Positions 8,663 through 16,920 of a DNA stretch of 64,000 nucleotides are shown here, one piece after another. The stretch's first letter is position 1, and the number at the start of each line of letters is the position of its first letter. The position numbers and the translations under genes were made by a program. Source of the DNA: Pseudomonas asplenii (GTDB lineage Bacteria; Pseudomonadota; Gammaproteobacteria; Pseudomonadales; Pseudomonadaceae); contig NZ_JSYZ01000014.1 of assembly GCF_001293465.1 (NCBI RefSeq), forward strand, positions 124,001 through 188,000, given 5' to 3'. Under the pieces are notes generated by a model, which saw only the letters and a program-made list of their open reading frames with translations, made no database searches and was not told where the DNA came from.

Positions 8663-9535
8663 ATGGCCGTCAAGAAACGAGGACTCGGACGCGGACTGGA
8701 CGCTCTGCTGAGCGGTCCGACCGTCAGTGCGCTGGAAGAGCAGGCCGTACTGGCCGACCAGCGCGAGCTGCAGCAGTTGCCACTGGACCTGATCCAGCGC
8801 GGCAAGTACCAGCCGCGCCGCGACATGGACCCCCAGGCGCTGGAAGAATTGGCGAATTCGATCAGGGCCCAGGGCGTCATGCAGCCGATCGTGGTCCGTC
8901 CGATCGGCGGCGGGCGCTATGAAATCATCGCCGGCGAACGCCGCTGGCGCGCCAGCCAGCAGGCCGGCCAGGAGACCATCCCGGCCATGGTCCGCGATGT
9001 GCCGGATGAAACCGCCATCGCCATGGCCCTGATCGAGAACATCCAGCGCGAAGACCTCAACCCGATCGAGGAAGCCCTGGCCCTGCAGCGCCTGCAGCAG
9101 GAATTCCAGCTGACCCAGCAACAGGTCGCCGAGGCTGTGGGCAAGTCCCGGGTGACCGTGGCCAACCTGCTGCGCCTGATTGCGTTGCCGGAAGTGATCA
9201 AGACCATGCTGTCCCACGGCGACCTCGAAATGGGACACGCCCGTGCCCTGCTCGGATTGCCGGATGACCGGCAGGTCGAAGGGGCGCGACACGTTGTCGC
9301 ACGCGGCCTCACCGTACGTCAGACCGAAGCCCTGGTTCGCCAGTGGCTGAGCGGCAAACCGGCACCGGTCGAGCCGCCCAAGGCCGATCCGGATATCAGC
9401 CGTCTCGAACAGCGCCTGGCCGAGCGCCTGGGCTCTGCGGTGCAGATCCGCCATGGCCAGAAAGGAAAGGGCCAGTTGGTGATCCGCTACAACTCGCTCG
9501 ACGAGTTGCAAGGTGTCCTTGCGCACATCCGCTGA
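8663..9535 (+). CDS. parB: Chromosome partitioning protein ParB (Spo0J)
   Basis: ParB is the parS-binding CTPase that spreads on DNA near the origin. The 290-residue protein starts MAVKKRGLGRGLDALLSG, the ParA-interacting end. It contains IAGERRWRAS and TAIAMALIENIQREDLNP (CTP-binding N-domain), then a helix-turn-helix around QQVAEAVGKSRVTVANLLRL. The C-terminal dimerisation domain ends in LDELQGVLAHIR. A good AAGGAG precedes the ATG. A candidate parS for this protein lies at 39860-39875. Confidence 0.97.
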   Translation: MAVKKRGLGRGLDALLSGPTVSALEEQAVLADQRELQQLPLDLIQRGKYQPRRDMDPQALEELANSIRAQGVMQPIVVRPIGGGRYEIIAGERRWRASQQAGQETIPAMVRDVPDETAIAMALIENIQREDLNPIEEALALQRLQQEFQLTQQQVAEAVGKSRVTVANLLRLIALPEVIKTMLSHGDLEMGHARALLGLPDDRQVEGARHVVARGLTVRQTEALVRQWLSGKPAPVEPPKADPDISRLEQRLAERLGSAVQIRHGQKGKGQLVIRYNSLDELQGVLAHIR

Positions 9536-9580
9536 AACATTTCCTCATGTAGCGCGCAGTCGGAAAAGACTACCTGGCAG

Positions 9581-9609
9581 TTGAATAGGGGCTGAACCGC
9601 CCCTATACT
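9581..9609 (+). promoter_or_regulatory. Promoter of the atp operon with a palindromic spacer
   Basis: TTGAAT (9581-9586) and TATACT (9604-9609) are spaced by 17 bases, a near-consensus sigma-70 promoter. The spacer is covered by an inverted repeat: TAGGGGC (9586-9592) and GCCCCTA (9599-9605) with a 6-base loop. The repeat touches both hexamers, so it could be an operator or a hairpin ending the parB transcript. There is no T run after it. Confidence 0.72.
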
Positions 9610-9683
9610 CTGCGCGCATTTTGTCGGCACAATTTATGCCAAGTTATTGATTTACGGCGGCCGACCCTTGAGGAGCGCAAGTG

Positions 9684-10091
9684 ATGGAAAACCGCACGCC
9701 AAACAGGTTGCCCTTCCATCGCTTGGCGGTATTTCCGGTTTTATTGGCTCAATTGGTCGTATTGCTGGTGGCCGCGCTGGCGCTTTGGCAATGGCGTGGT
9801 GTCGTTGCCGGATACTCGGGACTCTGCGGAGGCCTGATAGCATTGCTCCCCAATGCGTATTTTGCTCACAGGGCCTTTCGGTTTTCCGGCGCCCGAGCAG
9901 CCCAGTCCATCGTCCGGTCCTTTTACGCCGGCGAGGCGGGCAAGTTGATTTTGACGGCAGTGCTGTTCGCACTGACGTTTGCAGGTGTGAAGCCTCTGGC
10001 GCCGATCGCGGTATTCGGCGTCTTCGTGCTGACCCAGTCGGTCAGCTGGTTTGCACCCCTGCTAATGAAAACAAGACTTTTGAGACCTTAG
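9684..10091 (+). CDS. atpI: F0F1 ATP synthase accessory subunit I
   Basis: AtpI is a small membrane protein encoded first in atp operons and thought to help c-ring assembly. The 135-residue product reads MENRTPNRLPFHRLAVFPVL and has four hydrophobic segments (VLLAQLVVLLVAALAL; VVAGYSGLCGGLIALLP; LILTAVLFALTF; IAVFGVFVLTQ). The ATG at 9684 is 8 bases after AGGAG (9671-9675), a better spacing than the GTG at 9681. It starts the operon atpIBEFHAGDC. Confidence 0.95.
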   Translation: MENRTPNRLPFHRLAVFPVLLAQLVVLLVAALALWQWRGVVAGYSGLCGGLIALLPNAYFAHRAFRFSGARAAQSIVRSFYAGEAGKLILTAVLFALTFAGVKPLAPIAVFGVFVLTQSVSWFAPLLMKTRLLRP

Positions 10092-10107
10092 GGCGTTTGA
10101 GGCAAAC

Positions 10108-10977
10108 ATGTCAGCAGAATCCGCTTCGGGCTATATCCAGCACCACTTGCAGAACCTGACCTTCGGTCAGCTACCTAACGGCGGTTGGGGCTTTGCCCAT
10201 TCCGCAGCAGAAGCCAAGGCCATGGGCTTCTGGGCATTCCACGTGGATACCCTGGGCTGGTCCGTGGCTCTGGGCCTGATCTTCATCCTGCTGTTCCGCA
10301 TGGCGGCGAAGAAGGCGACCTCCGGTCAGCCGGGCGCCCTGCAGAACTTCGTCGAAGTGCTGGTCGAGTTCGTCGACGGCAGCGTCAAGGACAGCTTCCA
10401 CGGCCGCAGCCCGCTGATCGCGCCGCTGGCCCTGACCATTTTCGTCTGGGTGTTCCTGATGAACGCCATCGACCTGGTGCCTGTCGACTGGATCCCGCAA
10501 CTGGCTGCGCTGATCTCCGGCAACCACGAGATTCCGTTCCGCGCCGTATCGACCACCGACCCGAACGCCACGCTGGCCATGGCTTTCTCGGTGTTCGCGC
10601 TGATCATTTTCTACAGCATCAAGGTCAAGGGCATCGGCGGCTTCATCGGCGAACTGACCCTGCACCCGTTCGGCAGCAAGAACGTCCTGGTCCAGGCGCT
10701 GCTGATCCCGGTCAACTTCCTGCTGGAATTCGTGACCCTGATCGCCAAGCCGATCTCTCTGGCACTGCGTCTGTTCGGCAACATGTATGCCGGCGAGCTG
10801 GTGTTCATCCTGATCGCCGTGATGTTCGGCACCGGCCTGCTCTGGCTGAGCGGCCTGGGCGTGGCTCTGCAGTGGGCGTGGGCGGTGTTCCACATCCTGA
10901 TCATCACCCTGCAGGCGTTCATCTTCATGATGCTGACCATCGTCTACCTGTCGATGGCGCACGAAGAAAACCATTAA
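10108..10977 (+). CDS. atpB: F0F1 ATP synthase subunit a
   Basis: Subunit a forms the proton half-channels of the Fo motor beside the c-ring. The 289-residue integral membrane protein contains the conserved helix SLALRLFGNMYAGEL with the essential Arg facing the c-ring Asp. Near the end is ITLQAFIFMMLTIVYLSMA. The N-terminal region (YIQHHLQNLTFGQLP) is typical of pseudomonads. It follows atpI by 16 bases and precedes atpE by 148 bases. Confidence 0.98.
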   Translation: MSAESASGYIQHHLQNLTFGQLPNGGWGFAHSAAEAKAMGFWAFHVDTLGWSVALGLIFILLFRMAAKKATSGQPGALQNFVEVLVEFVDGSVKDSFHGRSPLIAPLALTIFVWVFLMNAIDLVPVDWIPQLAALISGNHEIPFRAVSTTDPNATLAMAFSVFALIIFYSIKVKGIGGFIGELTLHPFGSKNVLVQALLIPVNFLLEFVTLIAKPISLALRLFGNMYAGELVFILIAVMFGTGLLWLSGLGVALQWAWAVFHILIITLQAFIFMMLTIVYLSMAHEENH

Positions 10978-11125
10978 GACCGGCCTCGGCCAGTCTGATG
11001 TCTCTCCCGGTCAAACGGGAGAGGGCCTCAAGCGGGAAACCGCGGCAGGGCCCGCTGAAACGATTTGTTTTACCGCTTTAAATTAAAAAAACCTAAACCA
11101 TACGACGTAAAAGTCGGGAGGAAAG

Positions 11126-11383
11126 ATGGAAACTGTAGTTGGTCTAACTGCTATCGCTGTTGCACTGCTGATCGGCCTGGGCGCACTGGGTACCGCAATT
11201 GGTTTCGGCCTGCTGGGCGGCAAATTCCTGGAAGGCGCTGCTCGCCAGCCAGAAATGGTTCCAATGCTGCAGGTTAAAATGTTCATCGTGGCCGGTCTGC
11301 TCGACGCCGTTACCATGATCGGCGTTGGTATCGCTCTGTTCTTCACCTTCGCGAACCCCTTCGTTGGTCAACTCGCTGGCTAA
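11126..11383 (+). CDS. atpE: F0F1 ATP synthase subunit c
   Basis: The c subunit forms the proton-driven rotor ring. The 85-residue hairpin protein has two transmembrane helices joined by the polar loop [10 protein letters not shown] (residues about 37-46). The proton-carrying acid is Asp60, in [12 protein letters not shown] strong GGGAGGAAAG ribosome-binding site precedes the ATG, as expected for a subunit needed in about ten copies. Confidence 0.98.
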
Positions 11384-11435
11384 TCACTCGAATTTTCGAG
11401 TTGATTGATGGACAACGAACGAGCGAGGTGTTGGC

Positions 11436-11906
11436 GTGAACATTAATGCAACCCTGATTGGCCAGTCCGTTGCGTTCTTCATTTTTGTACTGTTTTGCAT
11501 GAAGTTCGTGTGGCCTCCGGTCATCGCGGCTTTGCACGAACGTCAGAAGAAGATCGCGGATGGATTGGACGCTGCCACCCGTGCAGCTCGCGACCTGGAG
11601 TTGGCCCAAGAGAAAGCGGGCAATCAACTGCGCGAAGCGAAAGCACAGGCAGCCGAGATCATTGAGCAAGCCAAGAAACGCAGCAACCAGATCGTCGAAG
11701 AGGCTGTTGAAAAAGCCCGCGTCGAAGCTGAGCGCGTGAAGGCTTCGGCTCAGGCCGAGATCGAACAGGAACTGAACAGCGTCAAAGACGCGCTGCGCGC
11801 CCAACTGGGTAGCCTGGCCGTCGGTGGTGCCGAGAAGATCCTGGGCGCCACAATCGATCAAAACGCGCACGCGGAGCTGGTTAACAAACTGGCTGCTGAA
11901 ATTTAA
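11436..11906 (+). CDS. atpF: F0F1 ATP synthase subunit b
   Basis: Subunit b is the peripheral stator stalk. The 156-residue protein has one N-terminal membrane helix (SVAFFIFVLFCMKFVWPPV), then a long charged helix rich in Ala, Glu, Lys and Arg that forms a right-handed coiled coil. It starts at GTG (MNINATLIGQ), with GAGCGAGG upstream. atpH begins 12 bases after it. Confidence 0.97.
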   Translation: MNINATLIGQSVAFFIFVLFCMKFVWPPVIAALHERQKKIADGLDAATRAARDLELAQEKAGNQLREAKAQAAEIIEQAKKRSNQIVEEAVEKARVEAERVKASAQAEIEQELNSVKDALRAQLGSLAVGGAEKILGATIDQNAHAELVNKLAAEI

Positions 11907-11918
11907 GCGAGGGCGATC

Positions 11919-12455
11919 ATGGCAGAACTGACCACGTTGGCCCGACCTTACGCTAAGGCGGCCTTCGAGCACGCTCAGGCCCACCAGCAACTGGCCAATT
12001 GGTCAGCCATGCTCGGCCTGGCAGCAGCGGTGTCGCAGGACGACACCATGCAGCGCGTGCTCAAGGCCCCGCGACTGACGAGCGCAAACAAGGCCGCCGC
12101 GTTTATCGACGTGTGCGGCGACAAGTTCGATGCCAAGGCACAGAATTTCATCCACGTCGTTGCCGAAAACGACCGTCTCCAGCTGTTGCCGGAGATCTCC
12201 GCCCTGTTCGACCTGTACAAGGCCGAGCGGGAGAAGTCGGTAGACGTGGAAGTCACCAGTGCTTTTGCATTGAACCAAGAACAGCAAGACAAACTCGCCA
12301 AGGTTCTCAGTGCACGACTCGACCGGGAAGTGCGCCTGCAAGTTGCGGAAGATGCATCCCTCATCGGGGGTGTTGTCATTCGCGCCGGCGACCTGGTTAT
12401 CGATGGCTCAGTTCGCGGCAAACTCGCGAAACTGGCCGAAGCATTGAAATCTTGA
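11919..12455 (+). CDS. atpH: F0F1 ATP synthase subunit delta
   Basis: The delta subunit links the b stalk to the top of F1. The 178-residue protein begins MAELTTLARPYAKAAFEHAQ, the typical N-terminal helical bundle. It ends with the conserved LIGGVVIRAGDLVIDGSVRGKLAKL. Length and position between atpF and atpA are standard. Confidence 0.97.
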   Translation: MAELTTLARPYAKAAFEHAQAHQQLANWSAMLGLAAAVSQDDTMQRVLKAPRLTSANKAAAFIDVCGDKFDAKAQNFIHVVAENDRLQLLPEISALFDLYKAEREKSVDVEVTSAFALNQEQQDKLAKVLSARLDREVRLQVAEDASLIGGVVIRAGDLVIDGSVRGKLAKLAEALKS

Positions 12456-12476
12456 GTTTGAAGGGGCAGCAGAGCA

Positions 12477-14021
12477 ATGCAGCAACTCAATCCTTCCGAA
12501 ATAAGTGAAATTATCAAGGGCCGCATCGAAAAGCTCGATGTGACCTCCCAAGCCCGTAACGAAGGCACCGTCGTCAGCGTGTCTGACGGTATCGTGCGGA
12601 TTCACGGTCTGGCCGACGCTATGTACGGCGAAATGATCGAGTTCCCGGGCGGCGTCTACGGCATGGCCCTCAACCTGGAGCAGGACTCCGTGGGTGCCGT
12701 GGTACTGGGCGCGTACACGACTCTGGCTGAAGGCATGAGCGCCAAGTGCACCGGCCGCATCCTGGAAGTTCCGGTAGGTAAGGAACTGCTGGGTCGCGTT
12801 GTCGACGCACTGGGCAACCCTGTCGACGGCAAAGGTCCGCTGAACAACACCGAGACCGACGCGGTCGAGAAAGTTGCTCCAGGCGTGATCTGGCGTAAGT
12901 CGGTAGACCAGCCTGTACAGACTGGCTACAAGGCAGTCGATGCCATGATCCCGGTCGGCCGTGGCCAGCGTGAGCTGATCATCGGTGACCGTCAGATCGG
13001 TAAGACCGCCATGGCGATCGACGCCATCATCAACCAGAAGAACAGCGGTATCTTCTGCGTATACGTCGCCGTTGGTCAGAAGCAATCGACCATCGCCAAC
13101 GTGGTTCGCAAGCTGGAAGAAAACGGCGCACTGGCCAACACCATCATCGTTGCCGCCAGCGCTTCCGAATCGGCTGCCCTGCAGTTCCTGGCTCCGTACT
13201 CCGGTTGCACCATGGGCGAATACTTCCGCGACCGCGGTGAAGACGCGCTGATCGTTTATGACGATCTGTCCAAGCAGGCTGTGGCTTACCGCCAGATCTC
13301 CCTGCTGCTGCGTCGTCCACCAGGACGTGAAGCGTACCCAGGTGACGTGTTCTATCTCCACTCCCGTCTGCTGGAGCGCGCATCCCGCGTTTCTGAAGAG
13401 TACGTCGAGAAGTTCACCAACGGCGCAGTGACCGGCAAAACCGGCTCCCTGACCGCTCTGCCGATCATCGAAACCCAGGCTGGCGACGTTTCCGCGTTCG
13501 TTCCGACCAACGTGATTTCCATCACCGACGGTCAGATCTTCCTGGAATCGGCCATGTTCAACTCGGGCATCCGCCCAGCAGTGAACGCCGGTGTTTCGGT
13601 ATCCCGTGTAGGTGGTGCCGCTCAGACCAAGATCATCAAGAAGCTGTCCGGTGGTATCCGTACCGCCCTGGCTCAGTACCGTGAACTGGCGGCATTCGCC
13701 CAGTTCGCTTCTGACCTGGACGAAGCGACCCGCAAGCAACTTGAGCATGGTCAGCGCGTTACCGAGCTGATGAAGCAGAAGCAATACGCGCCAATGTCGA
13801 TCGCCGACATGTCGCTGTCGCTGTATGCCGCTGAGCGTGGGTTCCTGACCGACATTGAAATCGCCAAGATCGGCAGCTTCGAGCAGGCGCTGATTGCTTA
13901 CTTCAACCGCGATCACGCCGATTTGATGGCCAAGATCAACGTGAAGGGTGACTTCAATGACGAAATCGACGCTGGCCTGAAGGCTGGTATCGAGAAGTTC
14001 AAGGCCACCCAAACCTGGTAA
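12477..14021 (+). CDS. atpA: F0F1 ATP synthase subunit alpha
   Basis: The alpha subunit forms the non-catalytic nucleotide sites of the F1 hexamer. The 514-residue protein starts MQQLNPSEISEIIKGRIEKL. It has the P-loop GDRQIGKTA (about residues 169-177) and the signature PAVNAGVSVSRVGGAAQ. The Walker B strand is DALIVYDDLSKQA. Normal length, no irregularities. Confidence 0.99.
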   Translation: MQQLNPSEISEIIKGRIEKLDVTSQARNEGTVVSVSDGIVRIHGLADAMYGEMIEFPGGVYGMALNLEQDSVGAVVLGAYTTLAEGMSAKCTGRILEVPVGKELLGRVVDALGNPVDGKGPLNNTETDAVEKVAPGVIWRKSVDQPVQTGYKAVDAMIPVGRGQRELIIGDRQIGKTAMAIDAIINQKNSGIFCVYVAVGQKQSTIANVVRKLEENGALANTIIVAASASESAALQFLAPYSGCTMGEYFRDRGEDALIVYDDLSKQAVAYRQISLLLRRPPGREAYPGDVFYLHSRLLERASRVSEEYVEKFTNGAVTGKTGSLTALPIIETQAGDVSAFVPTNVISITDGQIFLESAMFNSGIRPAVNAGVSVSRVGGAAQTKIIKKLSGGIRTALAQYRELAAFAQFASDLDEATRKQLEHGQRVTELMKQKQYAPMSIADMSLSLYAAERGFLTDIEIAKIGSFEQALIAYFNRDHADLMAKINVKGDFNDEIDAGLKAGIEKFKATQTW

Positions 14022-14071
14022 GCCGCAGCGGGAGCCGCAAGGCTCCCGCTTGCTAACCTGATAGGTGTTAC

Positions 14072-14932
14072 ATGGCAGGCGCAAAAGAGATTCGCAGTAA
14101 GATTGCGAGCATCAAAAGCACGCAAAAAATTACCAGCGCCATGGAAAAAGTGGCGGTCAGCAAAATGCGCAAGGCACAAATGCGCATGGCTGCTAGCCGT
14201 CCTTATGCGGAGCGTATCCGCCAGGTAATTGGGCATCTGGCCAACGCCAACCCGGAATACCGCCACCCGTTCATGATCGACCGCGACATCAAGCGCGTCG
14301 GTTACATCGTGGTGAGCAGTGACCGTGGTCTGTGCGGCGGCTTGAACACCAACCTGTTCAAGGCCCTGGTCAAGGACATGGCGGTAAACCGCGAAAACGG
14401 CGTCGAGATCGATCTGTGTGTCGTGGGTAGCAAGGGGGCGGCGTTTTTCCGCAACTTCGGCGGCAACGTCGTTGCAGCTATCAGCCACCTGGGTGAAGAG
14501 CCGTCGATCAACGACCTGATCGGCAGCGTGAAGGTGATGCTGGATGCCTACCTGGACGGCCGTATCGACCGCCTGTCCGTGGTATCCAACAAGTTCATCA
14601 ACACCATGACCCAGCAGCCTACCGTGGAGCAGTTGATTCCACTGGTGGCAACCCCGGATCAGGATCTCAAGCACCACTGGGACTATCTGTACGAACCGGA
14701 CGCCAAAGAGCTGCTTGACGGCCTGATGGTGCGCTATGTGGAGTCGCAGGTGTACCAGGCGGTGGTCGAGAACAACGCTGCTGAACAAGCGGCGCGGATG
14801 ATCGCGATGAAGAACGCTACCGACAACGCCGGTGATCTGATCAGCGACTTGCAGCTGATCTACAACAAGGCGCGTCAGGCTGCGATCACCCAAGAGATCT
14901 CGGAAATCGTCGGCGGCGCTGCCGCGGTTTAA
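14072..14932 (+). CDS. atpG: F0F1 ATP synthase subunit gamma
   Basis: The gamma subunit is the rotating central shaft. The 286-residue protein begins MAGAKEIRSKIASIKSTQKI (N-terminal coiled-coil helix) and contains VVSSDRGLCGGLN. It ends with the second shaft helix, ITQEISEIVGGAAAV. It lies 50 bases downstream of atpA. Confidence 0.98.
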   Translation: MAGAKEIRSKIASIKSTQKITSAMEKVAVSKMRKAQMRMAASRPYAERIRQVIGHLANANPEYRHPFMIDRDIKRVGYIVVSSDRGLCGGLNTNLFKALVKDMAVNRENGVEIDLCVVGSKGAAFFRNFGGNVVAAISHLGEEPSINDLIGSVKVMLDAYLDGRIDRLSVVSNKFINTMTQQPTVEQLIPLVATPDQDLKHHWDYLYEPDAKELLDGLMVRYVESQVYQAVVENNAAEQAARMIAMKNATDNAGDLISDLQLIYNKARQAAITQEISEIVGGAAAV

Positions 14933-14959
14933 CGGTTCAAATATTCAGAGGATCCAGCT

Positions 14960-16336
14960 ATGAGTAGCGGACGTATCGTTCAAATCATCGGCGCCGTCAT
15001 CGACGTGGAATTTCCACGCGACAGCGTACCGAGCATCTACGACGCCTTGAAGGTTCAAGGCGCCGAAACCACCCTGGAAGTTCAGCAGCAGCTGGGCGAC
15101 GGCGTGGTACGTACCATTGCGATGGGTTCCACCGAAGGCCTCAAGCGTGGCCTGGACGTGAACAATACTGGCGCAGCCATCTCCGTACCGGTCGGTAAAG
15201 CGACCCTGGGCCGGATCATGGACGTGCTGGGCAACCCGATCGACGAAGCCGGTCCGATCGGCGAGGAAGAGCGCTGGGGTATCCACCGCGCCGCTCCATC
15301 CTTCGCTGAACAGGCAGGTGGCAACGAACTGCTGGAAACCGGCATCAAGGTTATCGACCTGGTTTGCCCGTTCGCCAAGGGTGGTAAGGTTGGTCTGTTC
15401 GGTGGTGCCGGTGTCGGCAAGACCGTAAACATGATGGAACTGATCCGTAACATCGCCATCGAGCACAGCGGTTACTCCGTGTTCGCCGGTGTGGGGGAGC
15501 GTACTCGTGAGGGTAACGACTTCTACCACGAGATGAAGGACTCCAACGTTCTGGACAAAGTGGCACTGGTCTACGGCCAGATGAACGAGCCACCAGGGAA
15601 CCGTCTGCGCGTTGCCCTGACCGGCCTGACCATGGCCGAGAAGTTCCGTGACGAAGGTAACGACGTTCTGCTGTTCGTCGACAACATCTACCGTTACACC
15701 CTGGCCGGTACCGAAGTATCCGCACTGCTGGGCCGTATGCCTTCGGCAGTAGGTTACCAGCCGACCCTGGCTGAAGAGATGGGCGTGCTGCAAGAGCGCA
15801 TCACTTCGACCAAGCAAGGTTCGATCACCTCGATCCAGGCCGTATACGTACCTGCGGACGACCTGACCGACCCGTCGCCAGCGACCACCTTCGCCCACCT
15901 CGACGCCACCGTCGTACTGTCCCGTGACATCGCTTCCCTGGGTATCTACCCAGCGGTAGACCCACTGGACTCGACTTCGCGTCAGCTGGATCCGAACGTG
16001 ATCGGCAACGACCACTACGAAACCGCTCGTGGCGTTCAGTACGTGCTGCAGCGCTACAAGGAACTGAAGGACATCATCGCGATCCTGGGTATGGACGAGC
16101 TGTCGGAATCCGACAAGCAGCTGGTATCCCGCGCTCGTAAGATCCAGCGTTTCCTGTCGCAGCCGTTCTTCGTGGCTGAAGTCTTCACCGGTGCATCGGG
16201 TAAATACGTTTCCCTGAAAGACACCATTGCTGGCTTCAAAGGCATCCTCAACGGTGACTACGACCACCTGCCAGAACAAGCGTTCTACATGGTTGGCGGC
16301 ATCGAAGAAGCGATCGAGAAAGCCAAGAAACTGTAA
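14960..16336 (+). CDS. atpD: F0F1 ATP synthase subunit beta
   Basis: The beta subunit holds the catalytic sites for ATP synthesis and hydrolysis. The 458-residue protein contains the P-loop GGAGVGKTVNM (about residue 150), AGVGERTREGND with the catalytic Glu, and the Walker B strand VLLFVDNIYRYT. The beta signature PAVDPLDSTSR follows. It begins MSSGRIVQIIGAVIDVEF. Normal in all respects. Confidence 0.99.
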   Translation: MSSGRIVQIIGAVIDVEFPRDSVPSIYDALKVQGAETTLEVQQQLGDGVVRTIAMGSTEGLKRGLDVNNTGAAISVPVGKATLGRIMDVLGNPIDEAGPIGEEERWGIHRAAPSFAEQAGGNELLETGIKVIDLVCPFAKGGKVGLFGGAGVGKTVNMMELIRNIAIEHSGYSVFAGVGERTREGNDFYHEMKDSNVLDKVALVYGQMNEPPGNRLRVALTGLTMAEKFRDEGNDVLLFVDNIYRYTLAGTEVSALLGRMPSAVGYQPTLAEEMGVLQERITSTKQGSITSIQAVYVPADDLTDPSPATTFAHLDATVVLSRDIASLGIYPAVDPLDSTSRQLDPNVIGNDHYETARGVQYVLQRYKELKDIIAILGMDELSESDKQLVSRARKIQRFLSQPFFVAEVFTGASGKYVSLKDTIAGFKGILNGDYDHLPEQAFYMVGGIEEAIEKAKKL

Positions 16337-16381
16337 TCCCGGCGCCCGGCAACGGGCGCTAATTTAGGTTGAGGCAATCAG

Positions 16382-16807
16382 ATGGCTATGACAGTCCATT
16401 GCGATATCGTCAGTGCGGAAGGAGAAATTTTCTCCGGACTGGTCGAGATGGTGATTGCACACGGTGCACTGGGTGACCTGGGTATTGCCCTGGGCCACGC
16501 GCCGCTGATCACCAATCTCAAGCCGGGTCCGATCCGCTTGATCAAGCAGGGCGGGGAAGCCGAGGTGTTCTACATCTCCGGTGGTTTCCTCGAGGTTCAG
16601 CCGAACATGGTCAAGGTTCTTGCCGACACCGTGCAACGTGCTGCCGACCTGGACGAAGCCTCCGCTCAGGAAGCCGTCAAGGCTGCCGAGAAGGCCCTGA
16701 ACGAAAAAGGCGCGGACTTCGACTACGGTTCCGCTGCTGCACGTCTGGCCGAGGCCGCAGCCCAGCTGCGTACCGTCCAGCAGATCCGCAAGAAGTTCGG
16801 CGGCTAA
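16382..16807 (+). CDS. atpC: F0F1 ATP synthase subunit epsilon
   Basis: Epsilon binds gamma and regulates hydrolysis. The 141-residue protein starts MAMTVHCDIVSAEGEIFSGL (beta-barrel domain) and contains GDLGIALGHAPLITNLKPGP. It ends in the two-helix C-terminal domain (LRTVQQIRKKFGG). It is the last gene of the operon and is followed by a strong terminator. Confidence 0.97.
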   Translation: MAMTVHCDIVSAEGEIFSGLVEMVIAHGALGDLGIALGHAPLITNLKPGPIRLIKQGGEAEVFYISGGFLEVQPNMVKVLADTVQRAADLDEASAQEAVKAAEKALNEKGADFDYGSAAARLAEAAAQLRTVQQIRKKFGG

Positions 16808-16832
16808 GCCACCGCTTGTTGCGCGATTGATT

Positions 16833-16861
16833 AAAAAGGGTAGCCTCGGCTACCCTTTTTT
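16833..16861 (+). terminator. Rho-independent terminator of the atp operon
   Basis: AAAAAGGGTAGCC (16833-16845) pairs with GGCTACCCTTTTT after a two-base loop, and the T run extends to 16861. The A-rich left arm means it could also terminate transcription from the other strand. Confidence 0.92.
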
Positions 16862-16920
16862 CTTTTCCGATATTCATCACCTGGTCACAGCCGCTGACCA
16901 CCCAGGATTGGTAGCCAGTC

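Noticed and set aside
10234..10254. Possible second parS (ATTCCACGTGGATA in atpB)
   Set aside because: Only the inner ten bases fit the palindrome; the outer positions needed for ParB specificity do not.
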